A DNA stretch of 64,000 nt from Mesoterricola silvestris (GTDB lineage Bacteria; Acidobacteriota; Holophagae; Holophagales; Holophagaceae), in contig NZ_AP027080.1 in the NCBI RefSeq assembly GCF_030295405.1, positions 1,860,001 through 1,924,000 on the forward strand, read 5' to 3'. Positions 40,573 to 50,576 of this stretch are shown piece after piece. How positions within the stretch are numbered: the first letter of the stretch is position 1; each line of letters opens with the position of its first letter. The translations under genes were made by a program, and so were the position numbers. Under the pieces are notes generated by a model. It worked only from the letters and a program-made list of their open reading frames with translations. It ran no database searches and was not told the origin of the DNA.

Positions 40573-41535
40573 CTACTTCCCCAGCGCCTTCGCGGCCTTG
40601 GTGAGTTCCGGCACCACCTCGAACAGGTCGCCCACGATGCCGTAGGTGGCGAGCTTGAAGATGGGGGCTTCGGGGTCCTTGTTGATGGCTACGATGACCT
40701 TGGAGCCCGACATGCCGGCGACGTGCTGGATGGCGCCGCTGATGCCGCAGGCGATGTAGAGGGTGGGGCTCACGACCTTGCCGGTCTGGCCGATCTGCAT
40801 GCTGTGGGGGAGGCCCCAGCCGGCGTCCACGGCGGCCCGGCTCGCGCCGACCACGCCGCCCAGGGCCCCGGCCAGTTCCTCCAGGATCCCGAAATTGGCG
40901 CCGTCCTTCATGCCGCGGCCGCCGGCGACGATGACGTCGGCCTCGGCGATGTCCACGTGGCCCGCGCCCTTGGTGAGGATCTCCTTCACCACGGCCAGGA
41001 AGCCTCCGGCGGGGGCCGGGAGGGTCTCCACGGCGCCGGCCTTGGGGCAGGGGGCCAGGGCGAAGATATTGGGCCGGGTGGTGGCCACCTGCACGGGGGT
41101 CTCGAACCCGGTGGTGGCGAAGGCCTTGCCGGCGTACACGGGGCGCACCGCCTGGAGGCGGCCTTCCACCATGGACAGGCCCGTGACGTCCGAGGCGTAG
41201 CCCGCGCCCAGGCGCGCCGCGACCCGGGGGGCCACGTCGCGGCCGCAGGAGGTGGCGGCGGCCAGGAGCGCGGTGGCGCCCTTGGCCTTCACGGCGTCGG
41301 CGATGGCCGTGGCGTAGCCGTCGCTGGAATAGGCGGCGAGGCTCGGGGCCTCGATCTTCACGATGACGTCCGCGCCGTACTGGGCGGCCTCGCCGGCCCC
41401 CGTCGTGTCGGCGCCCACGAACAGCGCGCCCAGGCCCTTGCCGGCGCCATCGGCGAGGCGCCGGGCCTCGCAGAGGGCCTCAAGGGAAGGCTTGCGGATC
41501 TTCCCATCCTTCGTCTCACAGAAAACCAGAATCAT
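40573..41535 (-). CDS. etfA: Electron transfer flavoprotein alpha subunit EtfA
   Basis: 320 residues. EtfA binds FAD and, with EtfB, carries electrons from acyl-CoA and other dehydrogenases. The N-terminal domain starts [20 protein letters not shown]. The C-terminal FAD domain has [22 protein letters not shown], then SRAAVDAGW, the [13 protein letters not shown] motif and [12 protein letters not shown]. It lies 21 nt after etfB. No partner dehydrogenase or ETF:quinone oxidoreductase is next to it. Confidence 0.95.
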   Translation of the reverse strand: MILVFCETKDGKIRKPSLEALCEARRLADGAGKGLGALFVGADTTGAGEAAQYGADVIVKIEAPSLAAYSSDGYATAIADAVKAKGATALLAAATSCGRDVAPRVAARLGAGYASDVTGLSMVEGRLQAVRPVYAGKAFATTGFETPVQVATTRPNIFALAPCPKAGAVETLPAPAGGFLAVVKEILTKGAGHVDIAEADVIVAGGRGMKDGANFGILEELAGALGGVVGASRAAVDAGWGLPHSMQIGQTGKVVSPTLYIACGISGAIQHVAGMSGSKVIVAINKDPEAPIFKLATYGIVGDLFEVVPELTKAAKALGK

Positions 41536-41556
41536 TTCGACCTCGGAATGGATGGG

Positions 41557-42306
41557 TTACAGGACCTTGGCTTCGTCGCGCAGGAGACCCAGGAGGGCCG
41601 CGGCCTGGGCGGCGGCGTCCCCTTCCAGCTTCCGGCCTTCGGGGCGGGAGGGGGGCAGGGCGAGGGTGACGGTGGTGACGGCGGGCGTCACGGCGGCCCC
41701 CTCCACCTCCTCGATGGTCTTCTTCTTGGCGGCCATGATCCCCTTGAGATTGGCGTACCGGGGCTCGTTGAGGCCGCGCTGGGCGGTGACCACCGCGGGC
41801 AGGGAGCCTTCCAGCACCTCGCTGTCGGCGTCCCCTTCGCGCTCGGCCTTGAAGCGGCCTTCGGACAGTTCCAGCTTCGTCACGACGTTGGCCTGGGCCA
41901 GGCCCAGCAGCTCGGCCAGCATGGGGCCCACGCAGGCGTTGTCGCCGCCGAAGCCCTTGTTGCCCAGGAGGATCAGGTCGAAGCCCTTGTCCTGGGCGAA
42001 GGCGGCCAGGGTCCGGGCCACGGCCAGGGGGTCCCCGGTCTCGGCGGACTTGACCAGCACGGCCTGGTCGGCGCCCAGGGCCAGCGCGTTGCGCAGGATG
42101 TCCTTGGCCTTGTCCCCGCCCACGGAGACGGCGGTCACTTCGGCGGCGGCGGATTCCTTGAGGCGCAGGGCCTCCTCCAGGGCGTACTCGTCGTAGGGGC
42201 TGGTGATCCACTTGACGTCGCCGGCGTCCAGGGATTTCCCGTCCGCCGCCACCCTGATCTTGGTCTCGGTGTCGGGCACCTGTTTCAGGGCCACAAGAAT
42301 CTTCAT
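41557..42306 (-). CDS. etfB: Electron transfer flavoprotein beta subunit EtfB
   Basis: 249 residues. MKILVALKQVPDTETKIRVA is the family start. Other features are ISPYDEYALEEALRLKE (here ITSPYDEYALEEAL), LLGNKGFGGDNACVGPMLAELLG and the signature region around NEPRYANLKGIMAAKKKTIE, which contains the recognition loop. First gene of etfBA, upstream region shared with divergent murG. Confidence 0.95.
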   Translation of the reverse strand: MKILVALKQVPDTETKIRVAADGKSLDAGDVKWITSPYDEYALEEALRLKESAAAEVTAVSVGGDKAKDILRNALALGADQAVLVKSAETGDPLAVARTLAAFAQDKGFDLILLGNKGFGGDNACVGPMLAELLGLAQANVVTKLELSEGRFKAEREGDADSEVLEGSLPAVVTAQRGLNEPRYANLKGIMAAKKKTIEEVEGAAVTPAVTTVTLALPPSRPEGRKLEGDAAAQAAALLGLLRDEAKVL

Positions 42307-42407
42307 TCGATCTCCCGAAAAAAAGGGAGCCGCCCTTTCGGTACGGCTTGGTCCTAAATACTACCAGGGAATCACCAAATGGTATCCTCATGCCCATGAC
42401 AGGACGC

Positions 42408-43484
42408 ATGTACGCCGAGAGCCTCGTGTTCACCGGGGGCGGGACGGGGGGCCACTTCTTCCCCGCCGTGGCCCTGGCCGAAGGGGCCCGGGCCCGCTGG
42501 GACCGCCCCATCACCTTCGTGGGCGCCACCCGCGGCATCGAGGCGCGGCTCCTGCCCCCGGGCCCCTGGCCCTACGAGCTGCTGGACGTGGAAGGCTTCG
42601 TGGGGCGCTCCCCCCTGAGGACGGCGCGGGCCGCGTGGAAGCTGTTCCGGGCCTGGCGCATCCTGGTGAACACCTGGAGGACGTACCGCCCCTGGGCGGT
42701 GGTGGGCACCGGCGGCTACGGCGCGGGCCCGGCCCTCCTGGCCGCGCGGAGCCTGGGCATCCCCTACTTCCTGCACGAATCCAACGCCAGCCCGGGGCTC
42801 CTGGTGAAGCGCCTGGCCACGGGCGCCGAGGGCGTCTGGTGCGGCATGGCGGAGGCCTCGGCGGGGCTGCCCGGGGCCCGGTGCGTCCTGGCGGGGACGC
42901 CGGTGCGGGAGGCCTTCCTGCGGGACTTCCAGCCCCTATCGGCCCAGCGTCCCCCGTACCGGCTCCTGGTGCTGGGGGGCAGCGGGGGCGCCCGCGCCCT
43001 CAACGAGGCGGTGTTCCAGGCGGCCCCGGGGCTCCTGGAGCGGTTCCCCCAGTGGGACCTCCTCCACCAGACCGGCGCCGGCCCCTTCGCGGAACTCTCC
43101 GCCCGGGACCGGCATCCCCGGCACCGGCTGGCGCCCTTCCTGGAATTCATGGACCGGCAGCTGGAATCCGCGAGCCTCGTGGTGACCCGGGCCGGGGCCA
43201 GCACCTGCGCCGAACTGCAAGCCGCAGGACGGCCGGCCGTCATTGTGCCCATGCCCGGCAGCGCCGGGGATCACCAGGTGGCCAACGCCCGGGCCATGGA
43301 GGCCGCGGGCCGGGCCCGGGTCGTCCTCCAGGGGGAGGGCATGCACCTCGCGCTGGCGGAGGAGGCGGCCCGGCTCATGGGGGACCACGCCCGGCTGGCC
43401 GGCCTCGCCCGCGGCGAGCCCAACCGGGCCACGGACATCTGCCTGGATGATCTCGCGTCCAGGATGCAAAACCGCCTACACTAG
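42408..43484 (+). CDS. murG: UDP-GlcNAc transferase MurG (peptidoglycan lipid II synthesis)
   Basis: 358 residues from the ATG at 42408 (AGGA close upstream); in-frame ATGs at 42390 and 42396 are alternatives. MurG adds GlcNAc to lipid I at the inner membrane. FTGGGTGGHFFPAVALAEG is the N-terminal glycine loop, with HESNASPGLLVKRLA, GGSGGARALNEAV and VVTRAGASTCAEL in the UDP-sugar site. It is separated from other mur genes and instead heads a run with an S41-like protein and a YibQ-type deacetylase. Confidence 0.92.
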   Translation: MYAESLVFTGGGTGGHFFPAVALAEGARARWDRPITFVGATRGIEARLLPPGPWPYELLDVEGFVGRSPLRTARAAWKLFRAWRILVNTWRTYRPWAVVGTGGYGAGPALLAARSLGIPYFLHESNASPGLLVKRLATGAEGVWCGMAEASAGLPGARCVLAGTPVREAFLRDFQPLSAQRPPYRLLVLGGSGGARALNEAVFQAAPGLLERFPQWDLLHQTGAGPFAELSARDRHPRHRLAPFLEFMDRQLESASLVVTRAGASTCAELQAAGRPAVIVPMPGSAGDHQVANARAMEAAGRARVVLQGEGMHLALAEEAARLMGDHARLAGLARGEPNRATDICLDDLASRMQNRLH

Positions 43485-43487
43485 GGC

Positions 43488-44786
43488 ATGCATCAGCGCA
43501 CCTGGCTCTCCCTCCTGACCCTCCCCCTGGTGGCGATGTTCACCTACCCGGTGGTGTTCCGCCCCGTGCAGGAAGCCCCCCGGAAGGAACTCAAGCCCGT
43601 AAGCCAGGATCCCCTGGCCGGCCTCTCCGACATCCAGGACGTCCTCTCCCTCATCAAGGACCACTACGTGGATCCCCCGGACATGGAGAAGGTCCTCAAC
43701 GGCGGCATCCAGGCCGCCCTGGAGCGGGCCCACCCCCTGAACGCCTACCTGACCCCGGAGGACCTGCGCCTTCCGGACCCCGGCCCGGCCTCCATCGGGA
43801 TCCAGGTGCTCAAGCGCCAGATCTACGCCCAGGTCATGGGCGTGACCGCCGGCAGCCCCGCCGCCAAGGCCGGCTTCCAGCCCGGGGACGTGATCCGCAA
43901 GGTGGACGGCGATTCCATCGGACCCATGAGCAGCTGGACCCTGGAGCGCCGCCTGCGCGGGGTGGCGGGTTCGGACATCTCCCTGCTGCGCTACGCCGCG
44001 GCCAACGGCGAACTGAAGAAGATCACCCTCAAGCGGGAGCTGATCGCGCGCCCGCCCGCATTCGTCCGCAAGGAAGCCAAGGCCAACCTCATCGGCATGG
44101 AGGACCTGACCCCCGGGCGTGCGGTGGAGCTGCAGGCCCTGCTCAAGGACCTGGACCACAAGCTCCCCCTGATCCTGGATCTGCGCCGCTGCAACGGCGG
44201 CAGCCTCAGCGAGGCCGCCCTGGTGGCGGGCCTGCTGGTGGGCGCCGGGCCCCTGGCCACCATCCAGGAGACGGGCAAGGCGCCCATCCCCCTGGCCATC
44301 GTTCCCGCCGGTCTCCCGCCCTTCGCCAAGGTGGCGGTGCTCCAGGGCCCCTGGACCTGCGGCGCCGCCGAGGCGCTGTCCTCGGCCCTGAAGTTCCAGT
44401 CCGTGCCCGTCTTCGGCGAGCGCACCATGGGCCTGGGCGTGGAGCGCACCCGCTTCCCCCTGCGCCAGGGCGGCGCCGCGGAGGTGGTGAACAAGCGCTG
44501 GCTGGGCGCCGGGGGCGAATTCCTGGGCGTGGGGGGGGAGAAGCCCGCGGCCATGAAGGCCAAGGCCGACCCCGCCCACCCCGGGGAGGCCGCCCAGGCC
44601 GGGGTCACCCCCGACCACCTCTTCAAGAACCTCAAGCCCGAGGAGGACCCCCTGCCGCGGATCCTCGAGATCCTCGAGGAGAAGGGCAAGGCGGCCCAGT
44701 GGAGCATTCCCCGCCAGAACCGGCGCGATCCGGTGCTGGTGTCCGGGCTGATGAACAGGTTCCCCGCGGACCGGGACTGGGTCTGA
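43488..44786 (+). CDS. S41/CtpA-family PDZ protein lacking catalytic Ser and Lys (pseudoprotease)
   Basis: 432 residues, ATG 3 nt after murG. An N-terminal membrane anchor or signal (LSLLTLPLVAMFTYPVVF), a CtpA-type helical N-region, PDZ (about 100-185; AGSPAAKAGFQPGDVI) and the S41 core. The catalytic Ser motif GSASASEI reads WTCGAAEAL, with Gly292 at the Ser position. The catalytic Lys motif TFGKG reads TMGLG, with Leu316 at the Lys position. It should thus be inactive as a protease. In many bacteria envC-ctpA-yibQ form a peptidoglycan-related cluster, and a YibQ-type gene follows here 4 nt later. Confidence 0.85.
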   Translation: MHQRTWLSLLTLPLVAMFTYPVVFRPVQEAPRKELKPVSQDPLAGLSDIQDVLSLIKDHYVDPPDMEKVLNGGIQAALERAHPLNAYLTPEDLRLPDPGPASIGIQVLKRQIYAQVMGVTAGSPAAKAGFQPGDVIRKVDGDSIGPMSSWTLERRLRGVAGSDISLLRYAAANGELKKITLKRELIARPPAFVRKEAKANLIGMEDLTPGRAVELQALLKDLDHKLPLILDLRRCNGGSLSEAALVAGLLVGAGPLATIQETGKAPIPLAIVPAGLPPFAKVAVLQGPWTCGAAEALSSALKFQSVPVFGERTMGLGVERTRFPLRQGGAAEVVNKRWLGAGGEFLGVGGEKPAAMKAKADPAHPGEAAQAGVTPDHLFKNLKPEEDPLPRILEILEEKGKAAQWSIPRQNRRDPVLVSGLMNRFPADRDWV

Positions 44787-44790
44787 GCCG

Positions 44791-45708
44791 GTGGTGACGC
44801 GACGGGGAGGCCGGGCCTCCACCCCCCGCCTGGCGGGGCTGGCCGTGCTCATGTTCGCGCTGGGCCTGGGCATCGGCGCCCTCTTCACCTCCCAGTCCTG
44901 CTCCCGGAAGGGCCGCCTGCCCGGGGACGAGGAAAAGGCCCAGCCCCGGCCTGCCCCCAAACCCAAGCCCCGGAAGGCCGAACCGGTCCCGCCCGCGCCA
45001 TCGCCCGCTCCCGCGCCGGCCCCCGAACCGAAATCCACCCTGCCCAAGCTGGCCGTGGTCATCGACGACCTGGGCTATGCCCCCACCGAGCTGGTCACGC
45101 GCCTCTGCGCCCAGCCCGTGCCCCTCTCCGTGGCCGTGCTGCCCTACCAGGAGCGCACCCGCGCCAGCGCCGACATCGCCCACGACCGGGGCAAGGAGGT
45201 CATGCTGCACCTCCCCATGGAGCCCCTGGGCTACCCCGCCCCCGGCAAGGATCCGGGCCCCGAGGCCGTGATGTTCGACCTCAAGGAGCCCGAGCTGCGT
45301 GCCCGGGTGCGCAAGGCCCTGGCCGACGTGCCCTGGCGCCGGGGCGTGAACAACCACATGGGCTCCCGCATCACCCCCGACCGCACCCGCATGCGGTGGG
45401 TCCTGGAGGAGATCCGCGCGAAGAAATGCTTCTTCGTGGACAGCCGCACCGAAAAGGACTCCGTGGCCTTCGACGTGGCCCGCGACCTCGCCGTGCCCAC
45501 GGTCCAGCGCAAGGTCTTCCTGGACGACGACAAGACCTTCGCCGAAATGTCCCGCCAGTGGGACCGCGCCCTGGCCATCGCCCACAAGGAAGGCCAGGCC
45601 CTCATCATCGGCCACATCTACCCCGAAACCGTGGAAGCCCTCGAAAAACTCATCCCCACCGCCAAAGGCAAAGTCCAGTTCGTGAGGGCGGGGGATCTGG
45701 CGAGGTAG
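44791..45708 (+). CDS. Divergent polysaccharide deacetylase (YibQ family)
   Basis: 305 residues, GTG start. A membrane anchor (LAGLAVLMFALGLGIGALF) and a long Pro/Ala/Lys linker (about 45-90) place the domain in the periplasm. The NodB-like domain begins KLAVVIDDLGY, with LHLPMEPLGYP, NNHMGSRIT and FVDSRT motifs typical of the YibQ branch. Activity in this branch is not well established. Last gene of murG-S41-yibQ. Confidence 0.88.
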   Translation: MVTRRGGRASTPRLAGLAVLMFALGLGIGALFTSQSCSRKGRLPGDEEKAQPRPAPKPKPRKAEPVPPAPSPAPAPAPEPKSTLPKLAVVIDDLGYAPTELVTRLCAQPVPLSVAVLPYQERTRASADIAHDRGKEVMLHLPMEPLGYPAPGKDPGPEAVMFDLKEPELRARVRKALADVPWRRGVNNHMGSRITPDRTRMRWVLEEIRAKKCFFVDSRTEKDSVAFDVARDLAVPTVQRKVFLDDDKTFAEMSRQWDRALAIAHKEGQALIIGHIYPETVEALEKLIPTAKGKVQFVRAGDLAR

Positions 45709-45728
45709 GGGGGCGTCTGGGCAGGCCA

Positions 45729-46494
45729 GGGCGTTCGGTTCCATCCGGATCCTCCCTGCCGGGGGCTGCACGTTGAAGGGGGGGGGCCCATCAGGAGGGC
45801 CCTACCCATTGGGGTCCCGGACTGTTGCGCCGACCCACCGGTACCGCCGGTTCCAGTCCTCGCTGCGCTGCGGGCTGGAACCGGCGGTTAGCCGTAGCTC
45901 GGTCGGGATTCCCGGTACGTCGGGATTGGGGGGCGGTTCCGGACCGGGGCCGCGGATGTTTCGAGGAAAAAACGCAATTTCCATCCCCCCTCGCATCACC
46001 GCGCACCCCGCCCACGGCTAACCGGCGGTAACGGTGGGTCGGCGCACCTTTCCGGGACCCCAATGGGTAGAGCCCCCTTATGGGACGCGTCCCAAGCAAG
46101 GCGGGGCCCCCGGCAGGGAATCCCCCGAAAGGCACAAACGCCAGTTTCCGCCTGGAAGCCGACCGTGATGTCCTCGCTGCGCCGCGGGCTGGAGCCGCCG
46201 GTTAACCGTGGCCGAGGTGCGCAGTGATGGAAGGGTTGGATGGAAATTGCGCTTTTTCCTCGAACCATCCGAGGCCCCAGTCCGGAACCCCCCCCAATCC
46301 CGATGTACCAGTAATCGCGACCGAGCTACGGCTAACCGACGGTTCCAGCCCGCAGCGCAGCGAGGACTGGAACCGGCGGTACCGGTGGGTCGGCGCAAAA
46401 GTCCGGGACCCCGGTGGGTAGACCCCCCCTGATGGGACCCCCCCCCTTCAAGGCGCAGCCCCCGGCAGGGAATCCCCGGATAGGCACGAACGCC
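45729..46494. repeat. Foldback element B (largest)
   Basis: The 795-nt gap 45709-46503 between convergent genes has inverted arms of about 258 nt at 45729-45987 and 46238-46494, roughly 80-85% identical by eye. Each has CCTGCCGGGGGCTGC, GGTCCCGGAC, GCGCCGACCCACCGGTA and a hairpin. In the left arm ACCGCCGGTTCCAG (45843-45856) pairs with CTGGAACCGGCGGT (45875-45888). The middle (about 46000-46230) holds further partial copies. Short frames across it differ between copies, so it is not coding. Same subfamily as element A but with a different hairpin. Confidence 0.8.
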
Positions 46495-46503
46495 CACTCC
46501 CGC

Positions 46504-47472
46504 CTAGAACCGGACCGTGATGTCCTCGCCCTCGTTCACGTGGACGGTATCGATGAACCTCACCCTCCTCGGCCTCCGGTTCAGCACCAGGCTCGCCGTG
46601 CGGACGCCGTCGCCGAAGGTGTGGACACCGTCCAGGAGGTTGCCCCGGGTGACGCCGCAGGCGGCGAAGACGATGTGTTCGCCGGGGGCCAGGTCGTCGG
46701 TGAAGTAGATGCGGTTGAAGTCGACCCCCATGGCCTCGGCCTTCTCCCGGCTGGCGGTGTTGGTGTCCACCACCAGGCGGCCCTGGATCTCGCCGCCCAG
46801 GCACTTGAGGGCCGCGGCGGAAATGACGCCCTCGGGGGCGCCGCCGATGCCCATGACGGCATGGATGCCCGTGCCGGAGACCGCGGCGGAGATGGCGGCG
46901 GAGAGGTCGCCGTCGCCGATGAGCTGGATGCGGGCTCCGGCGGAGCGGATGGCCTCGATGAGGTTGTCGTGCCGGGGGCGGTCCAGGACCACCACGGTCA
47001 GTTCGCTCACCTTCCGGTGCAGGGCTGCGGCGATGATCTTGAGGTTCTCGGCGGGGGTGGCGTCCAGGCTCACCTTGCCCTTGGCCGCGGGGCCCACGCA
47101 GAGCTTCTGCATGTAGAGGTCGGGGGCGTGGAGGAGGCCGCCCTTTTCGGAGGCGGCCAGGACCGTGATGGCGTTGGGGGCGCCGGTGGCGCAGAGGTTG
47201 GTGCCCTCCAGGGGATCCACCGCGATGTCGATGGCCGGGTGGCCCATGCCCAGGCCCAGCTTCTCGCCCACGTAAAGCATTGGCGCTTCATCACGTTCAC
47301 CCTCGCCGATGACGATGGTGCCGTCGATGGGCAGGTGCTCCATGCTGTGGCGCATGGATTCCACCGCGAGCCAGTCGCTGTGCTTGCGGTTGCCGTTGCC
47401 GATGCTCACCGCGCAGGCGATGGCGGCCTGTTCCACGACGCTGAGAAACTCTCCGCTGAGGGACATTTCCAT
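46504..47472 (-). CDS. glpX: Class II fructose-1,6-bisphosphatase GlpX
   Basis: 322 residues. GlpX dephosphorylates fructose 1,6-bisphosphate in gluconeogenesis. Metal/substrate motifs [53 protein letters not shown] and a C-terminal [11 protein letters not shown] are all present. Length fits (about 320-335). It follows cutA by 24 nt on the same strand. Confidence 0.95.
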   Translation of the reverse strand: MEMSLSGEFLSVVEQAAIACAVSIGNGNRKHSDWLAVESMRHSMEHLPIDGTIVIGEGERDEAPMLYVGEKLGLGMGHPAIDIAVDPLEGTNLCATGAPNAITVLAASEKGGLLHAPDLYMQKLCVGPAAKGKVSLDATPAENLKIIAAALHRKVSELTVVVLDRPRHDNLIEAIRSAGARIQLIGDGDLSAAISAAVSGTGIHAVMGIGGAPEGVISAAALKCLGGEIQGRLVVDTNTASREKAEAMGVDFNRIYFTDDLAPGEHIVFAACGVTRGNLLDGVHTFGDGVRTASLVLNRRPRRVRFIDTVHVNEGEDITVRF

Positions 47473-47496
47473 GGTGTTCTCCTGGTTGTGGGGCGA

Positions 47497-47829
47497 TCAG
47501 CCTTCTCGCGAAACCGATTCCTCGATCCATTCGAGGAAACTGTCGGAACAAGCTTCGACGGGGACCATCAGGATTTCCGGGATCTCGTAGGTGTGGAGCT
47601 CGGTGATGACCTGGGCCACCGCGTCGTACCGGTCGCGGCTGGTCTTGATCATCAGCATCACCTCCTCGTCGAGGTGGGTTCCGCCCTTATAGTAGTAATA
47701 ACTCTTGATGGAGGGCAGGATGTTCACGCAGGCGGCGTACCCCTGGTCCACGACCGCGGCGGCAATGGTGAGGGCTGTCTCTTCGCTGCCACAGGTTGTG
47801 AAGATCGTCACGGCATTGATCATAGCCAA
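47497..47829 (-). CDS. cutA: Divalent-cation tolerance protein CutA
   Basis: 110 residues. A TTG at 47829 has GGAG 6 nt upstream; an ATG two codons later is the alternative. CutA1 forms very stable trimers linked to copper tolerance. Core motifs are AACVNILPSIKSYYYYKG, EEVMLMIKTSRDRYDAV and TYEIPEILMVPVEACSDSFLEWI. Four successive Tyr replace the usual YxWxG segment. First gene of a pair with glpX. Confidence 0.93.
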   Translation of the reverse strand: MAMINAVTIFTTCGSEETALTIAAAVVDQGYAACVNILPSIKSYYYYKGGTHLDEEVMLMIKTSRDRYDAVAQVITELHTYEIPEILMVPVEACSDSFLEWIEESVSREG

Positions 47830-48102
47830 TCAGGACTCCGGGCCGGTTCGTGGCCTGAATATCGAGTTTGCCACGGCTTTGGATGCCATCCCAAGGGAAC
47901 TCTCATGGAAATGATTTTTTCCTAGCCGCGGGCACCGGGGGGATCGGCCTTCCGGAGGGGTAATGCCTCGCATTGCAAGGTCTGGACGCCCGGAAAAAAA
48001 GCCCCGGCGCGGCTCAACGCCCCCGGCCCAGGGGGCGTCTAAAATTCCAGGTCAGGGAGGCCATCCCGGGGTTTTGTCGATTTTCGTTGCGGAGGATCCA
48101 GC

Positions 48103-49341
48103 ATGGGAACCCGTTCGATGAACCAGATCCTTTGGGGCGCCCCCCTGGTGGCGGGGCTCGCGGCCCTGCAGCTGTCCTGCTCGGGGGACAGCCACTACCA
48201 GCGGTCGGGCTTCGCCGACTACCCGGTGACCTGGGTCGCCGTGGCCGATCTGAACGGGGATGGCCTGGTGGACATCGTGGACGCCGTCCACTTCGAGGGG
48301 GGCGGGGCCGCCGCCTCCGGCTGGGTCTCGGCGCGGGTCCAGGACCCGGCGGCCCGGGGCACCTACCTGGATCCCGTGCAGACCGCCGCCGGCGCCAATC
48401 CGGCCTTCCTGGTGGCGGCCCGGCTCTCCCCCGCGGGCAATCCCGGCGTCGTGGTGGCGAACCGGCAGTTGGCCCCCGGCGCCGGGGCCTCCAACCAGGT
48501 CTCGGTGCTGTTCCCGGATCCCGCCGTCCCCGGCGGGTTCAAGGCCCCGGTGGCCCTGCCCGTGGGCACCCGCAACCCGGTGGCCGCGGCCGTGGGCGAC
48601 CTGGACGGGGACACCTACCCCGACGTGGTGGTGGCCGCCGACGGCGCCAGCACCCTCCTCCTCTTCACCCAGCAGGCCCCGGGGGGGACCTTCGCGGCCC
48701 CGGTGGCCCTGGCCGCGGGCGGCGAGCCCACGTCCGTGGCCGTGGCCGACCTCAACGGCGATGGCCTCGCGGATATCGTGGCCACCACCTCCGGCAACCA
48801 GGTCTCGGTGTTCCTCCAGGACCCGGCCCATCCCGGCAGCTTCCTGCCCCGGGTGGACTACGCGGTGGGGGTCCACCCCGTGGCCGTGGCGGTGGCGGAC
48901 CTGAACGGCGACGGGCTTCCCGATCTCGTGGTGGCCAACAACGGCACCGGGACGGCGCCCACGACCCAGGGCGTCAGCGTGCTCCTGCAGGCCTCCGGGG
49001 GCGCCTTCCAGCCCGCCGTCACCTACGACGCCGGGGACGCCTTCGCCTCCGCCGTGGCCGTGGGCGACCTGGACGGCGACGGCCGCCCCGATATCGTCGT
49101 GGCCAACGCGGGCGTGCCCGGCGACCCCGGCAGCGTCGCGGTGCTCATCCAGGACGGGACCGGCGCCTTCAAGGCTCCCGTGCGCTACGGCGGGGTCCAG
49201 GGCCCCGGCTCCGTGGCCATCGCCGACGTCGACGGTGACGGCCTGCCGGACTTGGTGCTGGGGGACGGCGGCCTCTTCGTGAGGTTCCAGATCCCGGGGA
49301 GGCCCGGGGTCTTCGGGCCCCCCGCCCAGTACCGGCAGTAG
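48103..49341 (+). CDS. FG-GAP/VCBS-repeat lipoprotein
   Basis: 412 residues; GGAGG 7 nt before the ATG. The signal ends in LQLSC (Cys26), so it is probably lipid-anchored. Six repeats carry a calcium-binding D(L/V)(N/D)GDGxxDIVV motif, for example DLNGDGLADIV and DVDGDGLPDLVLGDGG, as in integrin-like beta-propellers. Likely a surface-exposed or periplasmic adhesion or binding protein. It stands alone with a gap of about 270 nt upstream. Confidence 0.85.
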   Translation: MGTRSMNQILWGAPLVAGLAALQLSCSGDSHYQRSGFADYPVTWVAVADLNGDGLVDIVDAVHFEGGGAAASGWVSARVQDPAARGTYLDPVQTAAGANPAFLVAARLSPAGNPGVVVANRQLAPGAGASNQVSVLFPDPAVPGGFKAPVALPVGTRNPVAAAVGDLDGDTYPDVVVAADGASTLLLFTQQAPGGTFAAPVALAAGGEPTSVAVADLNGDGLADIVATTSGNQVSVFLQDPAHPGSFLPRVDYAVGVHPVAVAVADLNGDGLPDLVVANNGTGTAPTTQGVSVLLQASGGAFQPAVTYDAGDAFASAVAVGDLDGDGRPDIVVANAGVPGDPGSVAVLIQDGTGAFKAPVRYGGVQGPGSVAIADVDGDGLPDLVLGDGGLFVRFQIPGRPGVFGPPAQYRQ

Positions 49342-49411
49342 ATCCTTTGGGGCTTGTGCCACCGGGCCGGAACGCCCACCATGGCACCATCCCTTCCTGA
49401 AAGGATCCCCC

Positions 49412-50551
49412 ATGCAGTGGGTCGACGAGTATCCGCGCCACTACCAGGACTGCGTCTGGCTTGATTTCACCTTCCTCGAGGGGTTCATGCGGGACTCCCT
49501 CGTGGCCGCCGGCGTCCCCGCGCCGGACGCGGCCGTGGTGGCCGACGTCCTCATCGAATCGGATCGCCGGGGCATCGACTCCCACGGCATCGGGCGGCTC
49601 AAGCCCATCTACATCGACCGCATCCGGGACGGCATCCTGGATCCCGTCACCCGGGTGGAGGTGGTGCGCGACCGCAAGACCGTCACCGTCCTGGACGGGC
49701 ACAACGGCATGGGCCACGTGGTGGCCAAGCGCGCCATGGAGACCACCCTCGCCAAGGCCAGGGCCCACGGCATGGGCATGACCGCCGTGCGGAACTCCAC
49801 CCACTACGGCATCGCCGGGTACTACGCCTCCATGGCCGCCAAGGCCGGGATGATCGGCATCACCGGCACCAACGCCCGCCCCTCCATCGCCCCCACCTTC
49901 GGGGTGGAGAACATGCTGGGCACCAACCCCCTGACCATCGGCTTCCCCACCGACGAGGACTTCCCGTTCATCCTGGACTGCGCCACCTCCGTCACCCAGC
50001 GGGGCAAGATCGAGAGCTACGCCCGCATGGGCAAGGACCTGGTCCCGGGCTGGGTCATCGACGAGGAGGGCCGCACCCGCACCGACACGGCCCAGGTGCT
50101 GGTGGACCTGACCCTGGGCAAGGCCGCCCTGACGCCCCTGGGGGGCATCGGGGAGGACATGGCCGGGTTCAAGGGCTACGGCTACGCCACGGTGGTGGAG
50201 GTGCTCAGCGCCGCCCTGCAGGACGGGGCCTACCTCAAGCTGCTCAACGGCCTGGACGGGGCCGGGAACAAGGTCCCCATCCCCATCGGCCACTTCTTCA
50301 TGGCCGTGGACATCGAGGAATTCATCGAGCTGGACCGGTTCAAGGCGATCGCCGGGGACATCCTGCGGGAGCTGCGGGCGAGCCGGAAGGCCCCCGGCGA
50401 GGAGCACATCTTCACCGCCGGGGAGAAGGAGCACCTCGCCTGGGGGATCCGGAAGGAGAAGGGCTGCCCCGTGGGCGCCGCCCTGAGAAAGGACATGGAG
50501 ACGCTGAGGAAGTGGTATGATCTGCCCTACCATTTCCCCTGGGACGCCTGA
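49412..50551 (+). CDS. Ldh-family (malate/L-lactate/ureidoglycolate) dehydrogenase
   Basis: 379 residues. The family (PF02615) comprises NAD(P)-dependent 2-hydroxyacid dehydrogenases unrelated to classical LDH/MDH. Catalytic His is in RRGIDSHGIGRL. STHYGIAGYYA, GVENMLGTNPLTIGFP and GFKGYGYATVVEVLSAAL are family landmarks. It has a longer N-terminus than YlbC/AllD types (MQWVDEYPRHYQDCVW). The substrate cannot be told from sequence. Possibly cotranscribed with the acetyltransferase 25 nt downstream. Confidence 0.88.
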   Translation: MQWVDEYPRHYQDCVWLDFTFLEGFMRDSLVAAGVPAPDAAVVADVLIESDRRGIDSHGIGRLKPIYIDRIRDGILDPVTRVEVVRDRKTVTVLDGHNGMGHVVAKRAMETTLAKARAHGMGMTAVRNSTHYGIAGYYASMAAKAGMIGITGTNARPSIAPTFGVENMLGTNPLTIGFPTDEDFPFILDCATSVTQRGKIESYARMGKDLVPGWVIDEEGRTRTDTAQVLVDLTLGKAALTPLGGIGEDMAGFKGYGYATVVEVLSAALQDGAYLKLLNGLDGAGNKVPIPIGHFFMAVDIEEFIELDRFKAIAGDILRELRASRKAPGEEHIFTAGEKEHLAWGIRKEKGCPVGAALRKDMETLRKWYDLPYHFPWDA

Positions 50552-50576
50552 GTCTCAAGATCGAAGGAGGGCGGCC

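Noticed and set aside
46078-46497. Short frames inside element B as genes
   Set aside because: They arise from the repeated Pro/Arg/Gly-rich foldback sequence in both strands and differ between copies without codon-level conservation.
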